A DNA stretch of 64,000 nucleotides, from contig CANSGD010000874.1 in NCBI GenBank assembly GCA_947645195.1, forward strand, positions 1,116,001-1,180,000, in the 5' to 3' direction. Each line of letters opens with the position of its first letter. Position 1 is the first letter of the stretch. Both the position numbers and the translations under genes were made by a program. This stretch comes from Patellifolia procumbens. Its lineage: Eukaryota; Streptophyta; Magnoliopsida; Caryophyllales; Amaranthaceae. The notes beneath the pieces were generated by a model. It had not been told where the DNA came from and did not search any database. It worked only from the letters and a program-made list of their open reading frames with translations. Positions 55,324 to 64,000 of the stretch are shown here, one piece after another.

Positions 55324-55667
55324 CTTCCTTTGTTTTTCAATACTTGCGTCATTTTTTATTGCGACACTATTCACACATGTCCTTTATAATCAAAATTGTG
55401 ACTTATATGTCAGGAAAACTACTATAGTAATGTGATATCTTGTTAGATTCGTCGGGATGTGTAAATTATTAATATCTATTTTGCATAGTTTTTTCTTATG
55501 TATAACAAAATATACTTCCTTCGTATCATAAAGTTTGCAACAATTTGACATAAAGTGTGAGTAGAAAGTGTCAAATCATTGCAATCTTTGCGATACAGAG
55601 GTAGTATTTAACATTTGAATTGTGCATTGGAAAGCTCCAATAATGCGAGTATTAAAAACAAAGGTAG
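55324..55667. mobile_element. Nested pair of Stowaway-like MITEs
   Basis: The outer element has ends CTTCCTTTGTTTTTCAATAC and the complement of GTATTAAAAACAAAGGTAG. It has TA at the left and TG at the right, so the right target base has changed. An inner 90-bp element (55515-55604) has TA on both sides and ends CTTCCTTCGTATC and the complement of GATACAGAGGTAG. Confidence 0.75.
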
Positions 55668-55789
55668 TGTAAGTTAGTATTTTTCCATCCCCTAATAGAT
55701 TTTTCATTTGCTTTTTACAAAGGCAAACTTTGTAAATTTGAGCTGTGTAAGTTTAAAAGAAAAACTAGAAAATAGAATAAGACAGAAAG

Positions 55790-56110
55790 TGTTAAGGAGA
55801 AATAACCACAAGCCATTCTACATCTGTAAAGAGAGGGGGGATAACCACTCATATAAGTCTGGTAGCTACTTCTCCTATCACCAATTGGTTTTAGGATAGA
55901 ACCTCGTATGTGCTTATGTGTGGTCAGACTCTCCTCCAGTGCAGCATAGGTTTACGGGACCAATGAAGTTTATCGTGGTATTAAAGAAAACGATTTGGCT
56001 CATTCTAGTCCCAAATAGGGATCGGAGGGCCTAATTGTCTCAATAATGTAGATGGAGAGGATTAAGGAACTGTTTTGGAGCAGGTGTCCCAACAGTATCA
56101 TGATTGCCCC
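55790..56110 (+). mobile_element. Second copy of the short LTR-retroelement sequence
   Basis: 55790-55985 resembles 54910-55100 (for example CACCAATTGGTTTTAGGATA and 'atgtgcttatgtgtggt'). 55990-56110 resembles 54680-54800 ('agtcccaaatagggatcggagggcctaattgtctcaa', GATTGCCCCA). Here the LTR-like part directly precedes the internal part, showing the expected order for one family. Confidence 0.6.
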
Positions 56111-57480
56111 AAGCTAGACAAAGTCGGTGGATAGGGGAAACGCCGGGTATTGTCTATGGCTACAATGCACGGCGGATTTGAAAGTCAAATTTGGCAGCGA
56201 CACGACTGCAAGGATGATGTGATTTCTCTTGTGCTTTGGTAAAGAAGATCAAGAGGTCTTGTTCGGAGCAATAGTAGGCATCATGAAAAAATAAGCGCTT
56301 CAAGAAACGGCCTCTTAGTTGGTGAATGACCTCTCGTTGCGGTGTTGTGGCTTTCGAAAGACAAGTCGGATGTAGGGGACTGCAATGGCTCTCTGTTTCG
56401 GTGATTTTGTTACATCTCCTTTATGGAGTAGGGCGGCATAGGGGTTAATGTGAATCCAACACAAGCAGGAAGAAACATAAGATCTAAGGAGATCTAGGGG
56501 TCTGCTCTCCCCAACTTATTTTGAGTTCAGTTTGGTTCAGTTCAGTTTACTTCAGTTCATATCAGTTATTTTGAGTTGAATTCAATTCAATTCTGATTCA
56601 TTCAATTCAGCTCTACAAAATACTATTACTCTCACATTTCACTATACAGTTTTTTCTTTTAGTTTAGTTGAATTCAGTTCAGTTTATACTTTAGCCGAAG
56701 AGGCCCCCAGTCTTAAAGGGGCTTTAGTTTCCCTTAATTTATAGAGAGATCTCAATAAAAGGAATAAAAGAGCTACAAAGTTATCAACAAAGGGTGCCAA
56801 GAAATTACGCCATGGAAGGGGCCATAAGAGGTTTTTAGAGGGTGTCGGTGGAAGGCTTTAGATCTTGAAACCCTTATTTAATGATTTAGAGAGAGAAGAT
56901 CAAATGAGAAAATTCTTATTGAGAAGGGTGATAAAGATTTTTCGTACATATTTTTTGAACTAGATGTGCAACTTTTTATCATGTGTGTTATTTGAATCAA
57001 CTAAGGATTTTTTCTTTCAAGAGCATATACTTAAAGCTCGGGAAGTGAAACGAGCATATATATATATATCCAATTTTACATATATACACATCCATTTCAA
57101 AAAGGAAACAAGCATTATCTCGTAAATATTGTTACAAAATTTACTATCAAAATTTACTATCCTAGTCACCAATCTAGACTCATATCTCAATCAAATATTA
57201 CTTTTTTCCCTAAAATTAGGAGTTAATAAGTTACAAAATGTTGAGAAGAAGTTTCAACTTATAGCTTGAATATTGACCTTTTGATATGAGTATATCTCTA
57301 TTCTATAACTAAAGGGAAAAGAGGGAGACACCAAAAACTAAAAAAGAAACATAGATATTTTAACAGACTTAGTGCTTATAAGTAAATCCTAATGTTTCTC
57401 TCTAAAAAAAGAGTAAACCCTAATGTCTTGTCACAAGAAAAACCATGTCTTATATTATCTACTCTAAAAAGAATGACGAT
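56111..57480. other. Retroelement internal debris and AT-rich spacer
   Basis: 56110-56510 is less AT-rich and probably continues the internal region of the retroelement above, but no domain frame was found. 56520-56700 is a GTTCAGTTCAGTTTA-type low-complexity tract, a relative of the 32.9 kb minisatellite. 57297 starts an unpaired Helitron-like 5' end. No gene was seen. Confidence 0.45.
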
Positions 57481-57688
57481 AAGAGGCAAACACAAAATTA
57501 AATGTTATTAGTGTAAGAATAATCAATCATTAGAAATATCCCCAAGCAATCATACAATGAAATGAATGGTAAGAATCCACACTCAATACCAAACTTGGAT
57601 AAGGAAGGTCATAATGACCAAGAACGTAACAAAATGCATTCGAAGCATAATCAAAATGAAAACAAAAACCGTCGATGTTAACTCAAGA

Positions 57689-58276
57689 TTAGTAAGGAGC
57701 AGCACAAGCATGGTAGAGAGTGATAGTGTAGCCAATAACGGCATCTCCGGCCTTAGCATCAAAGGAGTAAGTGGAGAGGAGTGCATAACCACGCGCCATC
57801 CGGAATAGTCCGGTGCCACCAGCGACGGCCACCTCCCTATTTTTCTCGATGTAGGCCGGGTTGTTACCAACCAAGGTCACAGAGCTTCCTGCATACATGC
57901 CAGTGTTGAAGGTGAAGGCCATGTCCATGACCAAGCTAGGTTTGTCACGCCCGTCAAAGCCCCACATGCCCTGGCCTTGGCCTACCAACGTCGAATCAAT
58001 CGTTGGTCCCACGGTCAGGCGATCATCGGACATCACCAGCAAACCGAACCCAGTGGGGGAGGTCGCGGTGTCATCCGCCTTGGCTATAGCTTTGGCTGAG
58101 GTGTATGGACCCGCGCTCATGATGTCGTGTAAGTAGAATTTTAGAACGGTTTGGCATGATTTGCCCAAGGGATCTAACTTGATCGTCTTGGCCCATTCAT
58201 CGCCCAAGCATGGGTAAGCCATGACCATTAGGGTGGTCATGACCACCATTATCATCTTAAGCTGAGCCATGATCAA
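57689..58276 (-). CDS. Dirigent protein, copy 2
   Basis: Single exon, 195 residues. It has a signal peptide (residues 1-25, ending PCLGDEW), then the dirigent domain with TVLKFYLHDIM, FGLLVMSDDRLT, GQGQGMWGFDG and VAVAGGTGLFRMARGYALLS. It keeps the usual Arg (R162) of the FRxARGYA motif that copy 1 has lost. Counting by eye from DEW onward, the two mature proteins differ at 11 of about 169 positions, while the signal peptides differ more. Expected role: secreted coupling guide for phenoxy radicals in lignan or lignin formation; substrate unknown. A TATA-like box lies at 58358-58365. About 200 bp of 3' flank is also shared with copy 1. Confidence 0.95.
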   Translation of the reverse strand: MIMAQLKMIMVVMTTLMVMAYPCLGDEWAKTIKLDPLGKSCQTVLKFYLHDIMSAGPYTSAKAIAKADDTATSPTGFGLLVMSDDRLTVGPTIDSTLVGQGQGMWGFDGRDKPSLVMDMAFTFNTGMYAGSSVTLVGNNPAYIEKNREVAVAGGTGLFRMARGYALLSTYSFDAKAGDAVIGYTITLYHACAAPY

Positions 58277-58357
58277 TATTAGTGTTTGGTTATGGACTTA
58301 ATATGTTATTTTGAGGAATAAGTTGTTTTATGCATTGATGAAACAAAGGTAGACATA

Positions 58358-58365
58358 TATTTATA
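58358..58365 (-). promoter_or_regulatory. TATA box of dirigent copy 2
   Basis: TATAAATA on the minus strand, 82-89 bases upstream of the start codon. It occupies a position comparable to that in copy 1. Confidence 0.65.
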
Positions 58366-58379
58366 CTACAAAATTTATC

Positions 58380-59690
58380 ATTACATTAATCGTAATGCTT
58401 AACACTAATGATAATGCTTAAGCACTAGATAGAGGTTATGCTTAGTCCAAAACTCCAAACAACGTGAGAGCCTTAAGTAGAGGATTATAATGGTAATTGG
58501 TAAGCATGAACTCGTACAACCAACGATTAAAGAATTACTTCTACAGTATAACTTCCACAGATATACTACTACTAAATCAGCTTCATATTTGAGTAATAAT
58601 TTTTTCCAGTCTTATCCTGGGCCGATTCTACGGATTGACAGATTCCGTTAAAATATTACGCTTCCTAGAAATGGTGTTTCCGTTGCATACTGTTTGTAAT
58701 AATTTGGCCTTTGCATTATGCATTCATGTCTTACTATGAGTCTATGACCCTGCTTTCGACTAATATGTAAAACCTTTGGGGTTGGCACTTTGGCAATTGT
58801 TGTCGATTTGCTTGTTGGTTCTTGGCGGTTGGTTGTGGGCCTTGTGGCTGCTTTGACTGATTATCTAATTATTGACTATTTATAGACACGTTTGGCAATA
58901 TTAGTTGTTAGTATTGTTATAGAGTCGAAACACTAGTTGGTCTAGCTTTTTCAGCCGCTCTTAAAGCCATCTACCACTAAACATTTTTTTTTGGTTATCT
59001 AACCACATGAAAGAAGCAAAATCATTGAAACAACCACCCAAAAAGTCATTTACCAAAGCCATTTCATATGTGATTTGAGACATTTTTAAATCAAAATTTA
59101 GCAAAAATATGTATAAGCAACAATCCAACGAACAACTCTTGTCTTTTAAAAATATTTCCTTGATGAGACTAAAAATAATTTTTGATTCTTAAATTTTAAG
59201 CAATTCTTTAAATTATAAATTATGTGTAACTAGAAGTTGATATTTTTTTGATTAAGTTTTGAGAAAAAAAAAAAGAAATTAGTTCGTAAACTAATAATAT
59301 TGTTATTATTATTTTTAAAAAAATTGATCTTTTTATATGAGCAAATATTGAGAGTTAAACTATAGTTGTCATAGTACGTGATTAAACTTTACAAAATTTA
59401 TTGAAGTTTTAAATTTATGAGTGCAACATTCTCTTTGGGCCTGTTTGACAAAACTAGTTGTAGCTGTTGGCTGTCAGCTTTGAGCGACTGTTAGCTGTAA
59501 AGGTAGCGGTGAGCTATGAAAGGTAGCGGTGAGCTGTGAAATGTAGCTATCAAAAGTCAGATGTCAAAGTAGTTGTTCAGAATATGAGCGTTTGGCAAAC
59601 TAGCTGTAAACTAACTTGTAAGATCAACTGTAATTTAATTGATTTTATTTTCATACGATGAACCCTAAGACCTATCGGAGTGTGTTGTGT
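58380..59690. other. Intergenic, with TIR-element debris
   Basis: 58383-58510 still resembles the flank of dirigent copy 1 (CATTAATCGTAATGCTTAAC, GGTAATTGGTAAGCATGAAC), so the duplication reached at least this far upstream. 59440-59640 has AGCTGTTAGCTGT-type repeats and GTTTGACAAAACTAGTTGTA / GTTTGGCAAACTAGCTGTAA phrases typical of MITE ends. No gene was seen. Confidence 0.45.
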
Positions 59691-59884
59691 TATCGGTTGA
59701 GTGTTCCTTTGTTCTCTACTTCGATGTCGTGCTCTGCTTGCTCTAGGGTTTTTGCTGGACATATTTTCGATGATCATGTGGTGTCGTGTGCTGGTATTGT
59801 GGGTATTAAACATCGGCATAATGTCATTTGAGATACCCTTGTCGATATTTGCTATCGGGCTAGAATATCGGCAAGAAAGGAGGT

Positions 59885-60308
59885 TGACATTGGGTTGTTT
59901 GGGGGGACGACGGGGCCCTCAAGCCTACAGATGTGCTTCTTTGTTCTTGGGATCGGGTCGTGATGTGTGTGTCGACTTGACAGGGTCTTCTCCCTTGACC
60001 CAGTCTAGGTTGTCTGACAGGGTCTTCTTTGTTCCTGGACGTATTGTTGCTGATGTAGCTCATCGGAAGCGGGTGAAGTATGAAGCTCGTTGTCGAGCAA
60101 TTGAGTATGTCTTCCTTCCCTTTTCCTTTTCTTCTCTTGGGGAATTAGATAAGGTGGTTGTTGCGTTGCTGCAGCGGGTTTAAAATTTCTCGAAAATTCA
60201 GGACATAGGGACACGTGCTGCTGTCCATATTTTCACTAGGATAGGCTTTGCTGTATCTAGAGGAGTGGGTGCCCAGATTGTATCTCGGTTGCCTACTAAT
60301 TTCTTGTA
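59885..60308 (+). pseudogene. TE-associated gene fragment (CVDLTGSSPL family)
   Basis: The plus strand reads GPQAYRCASLFLGSGRDVCV, then DLTGSSPLTQSRLSD, FVPGRIVADVAHRKRVKYEA, FLPFSFSSLGELDKVVVALL and, after a stop at about 60181, IQDIGTRAAVHIF...GVGAQIVSRLP. From memory, this matches a plant sequence family (CVDLTG..PL, then VKYEA or a similar Lys-rich helix, then FLPF.F...G) that is widely dispersed with transposons. It is often mis-annotated as a reverse transcriptase fragment. I cannot name its function. Stops and a small duplication (TTGACAGGGTCTTC / CTGACAGGGTCTTC) show it is decayed. Confidence 0.45.
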
Positions 60309-60334
60309 GGTTGTATGATTTTTGTCTGTTTTTT

Positions 60335-60381
<47 letters not shown>
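60335..60381. repeat. (AAT)n microsatellite
   Basis: About 15 uninterrupted AAT/TAA units. The polyleucine and polyisoleucine frames across it are artefacts. Confidence 0.95.
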
Positions 60382-60382
<1 letters not shown>

Positions 60383-60535
60383 CCAAATGCTCACCAACAT
60401 GCAAAATATCCATGTGAAAAGAAAAAAAAGAAGACAAACTAAAGAACAATAAAGTGAAACACCATTGCTTTAAAATGTTGATGGTGATTGGCTGTCAAAA
60501 AACAGAGAAATACATGATATTGCAGACTTTGCAAT

Positions 60536-60543
60536 GCTAGTAT
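60536..60543. repeat. 8-bp target duplication (left) of hAT-like element
   Basis: GCTAGTAT, identical to 61117-61124. Confidence 0.85.
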
Positions 60544-61116
60544 TAAACCTGGCAAAACTGACCCGACCCGAATGACCCGAAATATATGACTCGAAATCAA
60601 CCCGAGACCCGAAAAGACCCGACTCGACCTACCCGACCCGAAACATGTTGACCCAAAAACAGACCCACCTCGGAAATTGACCCGACCCGAGATTGACTCG
60701 ACCCGATACTGACCCGAATAATATTTAACTATAATTTTTATTTTAATTTCAAGTAAAGGCTCGCCATAATTTCAAGTAAAGCCTATATAAAGGTGGTACT
60801 CTGATATCAATCCTCCCCTTAAGCCTAACACGGTCAATTCCACGATCAACGATCAAGAATTTTATATCGTTGTTAGGGGACTGGGGCAACGACACGAAAT
60901 GGACCTGACGCAACCCGAAATCGAAAGCAATATACTTGAAACCCGACCAGACCCGAAACTGACATACCCGAAACTCGGCTTGACCCAAATGAAATACCCG
61001 AAACAGACCCTACCCGAAATTGACCAGACCCGACCAAAACTTACCCGAAATCAAGCTCAACAGAAATTGACCTGACCCTAATTGACCCGACCCGAACGAC
61101 CCAATTGCCACCTATA
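60544..61116. mobile_element. hAT-like non-autonomous element with GACCCGACCCGAA repeats
   Basis: A perfect 8-bp duplication GCTAGTAT flanks it. Ends TAAACCTGGCAAAACTG and the complement TATAGGTGGCAATTGGG pair imperfectly. The interior is a degenerate array of GACCCGACCCGAAA words of one orientation in both halves, 573 bp, non-coding. End type and target length agree with the element in copia pol. Confidence 0.88.
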
Positions 61117-61124
61117 GCTAGTAT
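61117..61124. repeat. 8-bp target duplication (right) of hAT-like element
   Basis: GCTAGTAT, identical to 60536-60543. Confidence 0.85.
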
Positions 61125-61810
61125 GCAACGCTGCATTGCATATGGAACACTAACAAAGGTAGAGTTGGAAAAGCAGCCCCCCAACAGCTACTCATACCTC
61201 CAAAAGCTACTTGAAACACTACCTAGCCAAATAGTAATATTTTAAGGTAGCTTTTTGACCCAGCCCAATAGCTAAAAGCTACTTAAAAAGCTAGTTGATA
61301 TGTTATTATGCTGTAATCTAATAGGGGCCTAGATCGAATCTTTATTTTTTGCATAGCACCCCGATTTCTATGAGACTGCCCTAGCGAAGGTATTGAAATC
61401 TCATATGCGGTCAATTCTGTCATATCAAGAATGTTTTCCTTCAAATTATGTTCAAATGATAGACGGTTCCATTAATAGTTACACGATTCAGTAAATCCAA
61501 GGGGCATGTGCTACTAATCCTACTATGATCGATCTGCTTTATTATAGTTTTATCGAAGACGGGTTTGATTTATTCTTATTTGATTGTATTATGTTTTTCT
61601 TTAATACCTATTATAGATGTCGTTTGGCGTTCAATTAATGAAATTTCTCTTCAAAAAAAAAGATTGGTGTGAAATGTCTAGGAATAGTGTTGAGTACTTA
61701 GAGTGAAATGGAATGAACTTGTTAATAGACCATGGGTTTAGGTTGGTCTAATTTTTGATTAAAATTAAATCGTCTCTTTTAATCATTTGTGCTATAATTA
61801 TTGTCCACAA
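61125..61810. other. Intergenic, no gene recognised
   Basis: At 61170-61310 an 'aaaagctactt' phrase recurs (AACAGCTACTCATACCTCCA, AAAAGCTACTTGAAAC, AAAAGCTACTTAAAAAGC), a small MITE-like repeat. 61330-61660 has 'gatcgaatctttatttttt...aagacgggtttgatt...cgtttggcgttcaattaatgaaatttctcttc', which ends in a poly(A)-like run. It is possibly a LINE 3' end or a processed remnant. Confidence 0.35.
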
Positions 61811-62466
61811 TCTATCGATTATAATTATATAATTACTGAGACTCGTGGCCTCTCATTGTATAGCGGCACATGCCGTCACTATACAAACTGATATGGCACC
61901 TCTTTTTAAAATATTTAAAAAATGAATGCAATGAGCTTTGAACCCACAACTTATAAAGTGAAATTTCATCACTCTAACACTATGCTACCGCTTTTCAATT
62001 ATCAAATTTTAATTTTACACTAACCTTATCTCATTTGTCCAAAAAGAAAACAAAAACCTTCTGCAGTAACTTTTTTTAGCACACACTACAGCCCGCCATG
62101 TGTCATTCCATATCACATTATTGTACATCTTACATGTAATTGCATTCTAAAGTTTGAAAAATGCATATAAGAGTATTTGATTTTGTGATCAACTATTGGA
62201 AATGTTATAACTCTACCACCAAGCTACATCTCTATCAGTTGTCACATTCCAATTACTAAATCATTTTATATTACTAAAATTTTCAAATTAAAAGAAAGAA
62301 GTTGGTACCGCTTAATTACAACATTTATTGTTACTTACACCATTTTAATCTGATTTCATAAACATAAAAGAAAAAAATTACATCTATAATGAAATTAATA
62401 TAGAATTTTCAAATGAAATGCAAAACAACAAAATAACCAAGAGCATTGTCTGGACCCAAAAACTAG
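61811..62466. mobile_element. Probable second non-autonomous Helitron copy
   Basis: Ends ACCCAAAAACTAG followed by T, parallel to the CCTAAAAACTAG-T end of the Helitron at 43255-44247. It starts at a TCTATCGATTATAATTATAT after an A. Its interior holds two modules like those of the first Helitron: a CCGTCAC / CCGCCATGTGTCA word, then minus-strand tRNA-like boxes (GTAGCATAGTGTTAGAG with GTGGGTTCAAAGC at 61930-61990; TAGCTTGGTGGTAGAG near 62215). The terminal hairpin is weak. Confidence 0.55.
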
Positions 62467-63190
62467 TTTTTAATAGTAACTAGTTTATGATCCTTGCCAA
62501 TATCCCCATATACTTTTAATTGTTTTACGTTTCAGAATAATGTAGAAGAGTAATAAGAGAAATATTCATTAGTTCTAACTTCTAAATATATATATATTCA
62601 AACCTTTTTCATGTTTAAAGAACTTTTATTTGGACAAAAGGATTTATTAGCTGGTATTGATTTTATTACAGATAGCTTAGTGGTAAAATCACCACATTAA
62701 AGTAGTCAAGGCTCAAGGGACGAAATTTGACTACCAGCAATTCTTGCTCACATTTATATCGTAGTTGTAGATTTACCTGTCATCCTAACTTTTCCAACTA
62801 CATTCTGCCATAAAAATAGCCAACCTATGCACAAAATAACAAAGACATACAAAACCGATTTAGAGGCAAAGGATGAGAAAACTTCAACTTTCACCTTAGA
62901 ACTGGAAACGTTCAGCAACATATCATCATTTTTTTACCTTTTAATATCAAGAATGCAATCAATGAAATTGCAAGAGACAGAACAGCACTAGGAATCACAC
63001 ACAATTTACATCTAATATTCCGAAACTCAGTTCAATCACATACTATAAGATACCGTTATTACAATCCTCCTACGACTCATGAAGATCAGAAAAAAAATTC
63101 CCTTCTTTTTCTTTTGACAAAAAATCGATTCCCATGATTCTTTTCATTTGCTGTCTGAAGAAACAGAAAAGCAGCAGAAAGGGAAGTCCG
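62467..63190. other. Intergenic or 3' UTR, with a plus-strand tRNA-like phrase
   Basis: At 62668-62690 ATAGCTTAGTGGTAAAATCA resembles an A-box, followed by GGCTCAAGGGACGAAATTTG, a poor B-box. 62880-63190 probably includes the 3' UTR of the minus-strand gene whose last exons are tentatively placed at 63195-63464. Confidence 0.35.
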
Positions 63191-63194
63191 ACAG

Positions 63195-63464
63195 TTAAAT
63201 CAGCTCCATAGCCCACGCTTTATCTGAATTATCTGCAAGAGGAGAGGACGTTTTAAATTATGAACTGCAAAAAAGAATGAATATGATCCATTTCAAACGC
63301 TCCTCTTGTACTTATAATTCACAAGAGTATTTACTACCGTGTCTGAACATTCTCAAGCTTCAACTTGGAGCCCATCAGATAAATTGCTTTAAGAATTCAG
63401 TAGCCACGAGCCTACCCCGGGTGTTTACAGACATTTTCAACTCGCCGATCTCTTTATCTATGTC
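63195..63464 (-). CDS. Tentative last two exons of an unidentified gene
   Basis: The minus-strand exon 63464-63416 follows an acceptor ATTTGCAG and reads DIDKEIGELKMSVNTR before a donor GGG|GTAGGC. The next exon, 63232-63195, follows TCTTGCAG and reads (D)NSDKAWAMELI then stop. The phases agree (one base plus two), so the joined tail is 28 residues. It is charged and helical in character. I do not recognise the family. Upstream exons should lie beyond 63.5 kb or outside the window; the minus-strand segment ending at a GTAAGG donor near 63946 is one candidate. The evidence is only splice-site and phase consistency. Confidence 0.4.
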
Positions 63465-64000
63465 CTGCAAATTTAAAGGACGACTATAAGCAATCAGCCA
63501 ACCCGGTAATTCTGTTTAATTGTTTGCAAACAAGATGTCAGAGTCCATATATAACCACAATTGAAAAAACATACAAAGAACGCCACATCTGCTATCAAAA
63601 ACTGAAAGAATATAGGCTCACTTAAATGTGCACATTTTTAAATGAGGTGTAATCCAACTCTACACACTGCATATTAATATTGATCTATCGAACAAAGTGA
63701 CTGACCCTTATAGCAATAAAATAGTCTTAGGTACACATTGAGCTCTTGCTTCTTCCTTTATCACTACCTACCCAAACTGGAGCATTAAAAGATATTAAAT
63801 TTTGGCAATCTAGACGATATATCAATCAACCAGATCCTTGATTATGCAACAAAAGCCTCCTGCTTAGTTCTTATAAATGGAAAAAAAATCCAAACTTTCC
63901 AGCCTTCCCGAGGTGTTAGGGAAGGGGGACGCCCATGTCACCTTACCTATTTCATTTTTGCCTTGAGACGCTGGCTCAAATGATCACACCAGCCTGTGAC
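63465..64000. other. Probable intron sequence of the minus-strand gene
   Basis: AT-rich up to 63890. The last ~60 bases are less AT-rich and, on the minus strand, end in AAATAG|GTAAGGTGAC, a strong donor. The frame that is open through it (CDHLSQRLKAKMK) stops directly at that junction, so exon status is uncertain. Confidence 0.3.

Noticed and set aside
60198..60449. Polyleucine and polyisoleucine frames
   Set aside because: Produced by the (AAT)n microsatellite at 60335-60381.

Overview
The window is plant nuclear DNA, most likely from a dicot. It is AT-rich. Genes are sparse and some have introns, and most of the sequence is nested transposable elements (TEs) and their debris. Plant-specific families are present: a UDP-glycosyltransferase with a full PSPG box, dirigent proteins, jacalin-type lectins and an HCF107-type chloroplast RNA-binding protein. 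I cannot name the species from sequence alone.

Layout. 1-5.5 kb: three blocks of a 21-bp minisatellite. Their periodic open frames on both strands are not genes. 5.5-11.7 kb: a long, decayed L1-type LINE on the minus strand (RNase H, zinc-binding, reverse transcriptase, endonuclease and ORF1 parts). 12.6-23.8 kb: an orphan jacalin exon, an intact single-exon UGT88-like glucosyltransferase (minus), several non-autonomous DNA transposons, a 5'-truncated LINE with a 14-bp target duplication, and a two-exon jacalin-related lectin (plus). 25.1-30.5 kb: a complete eight-exon HCF107-like gene (minus, about 641 residues). 30.6-44.3 kb: no convincing gene; nested Stowaway-like MITEs, Mutator-like TIR elements, a hAT-like element with a solo LTR inserted in it, minisatellites and a Helitron. 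44.5-50.5 kb: a full-length but broken Ty1/copia retrotransposon (minus) whose pol is split by a hAT-type MITE. 51.5-58.4 kb: two tandem dirigent genes (minus) separated by a Helitron, a MULE-type element nested in it, and LTR-retroelement remnants. 59.7-64 kb: a TE-associated pseudogene, a hAT-like repeat element, a second Helitron-like copy and two tentative 3' exons of an unidentified minus-strand gene.

Functional reading. The genes do not form a pathway cluster. HCF107-like is predicted to be chloroplast-targeted and to act on psbH RNA. The UGT probably glucosylates phenolic acceptors. The dirigent pair is predicted to be secreted and to steer phenoxy-radical coupling. The jacalin proteins are predicted mannose- or galactose-type lectins. 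I found no new multi-gene system. The most informative structures are the transposon architectures: unusually clear target duplications, four hAT-like elements with different low-complexity interiors, and Helitrons carrying tRNA-promoter-like modules.
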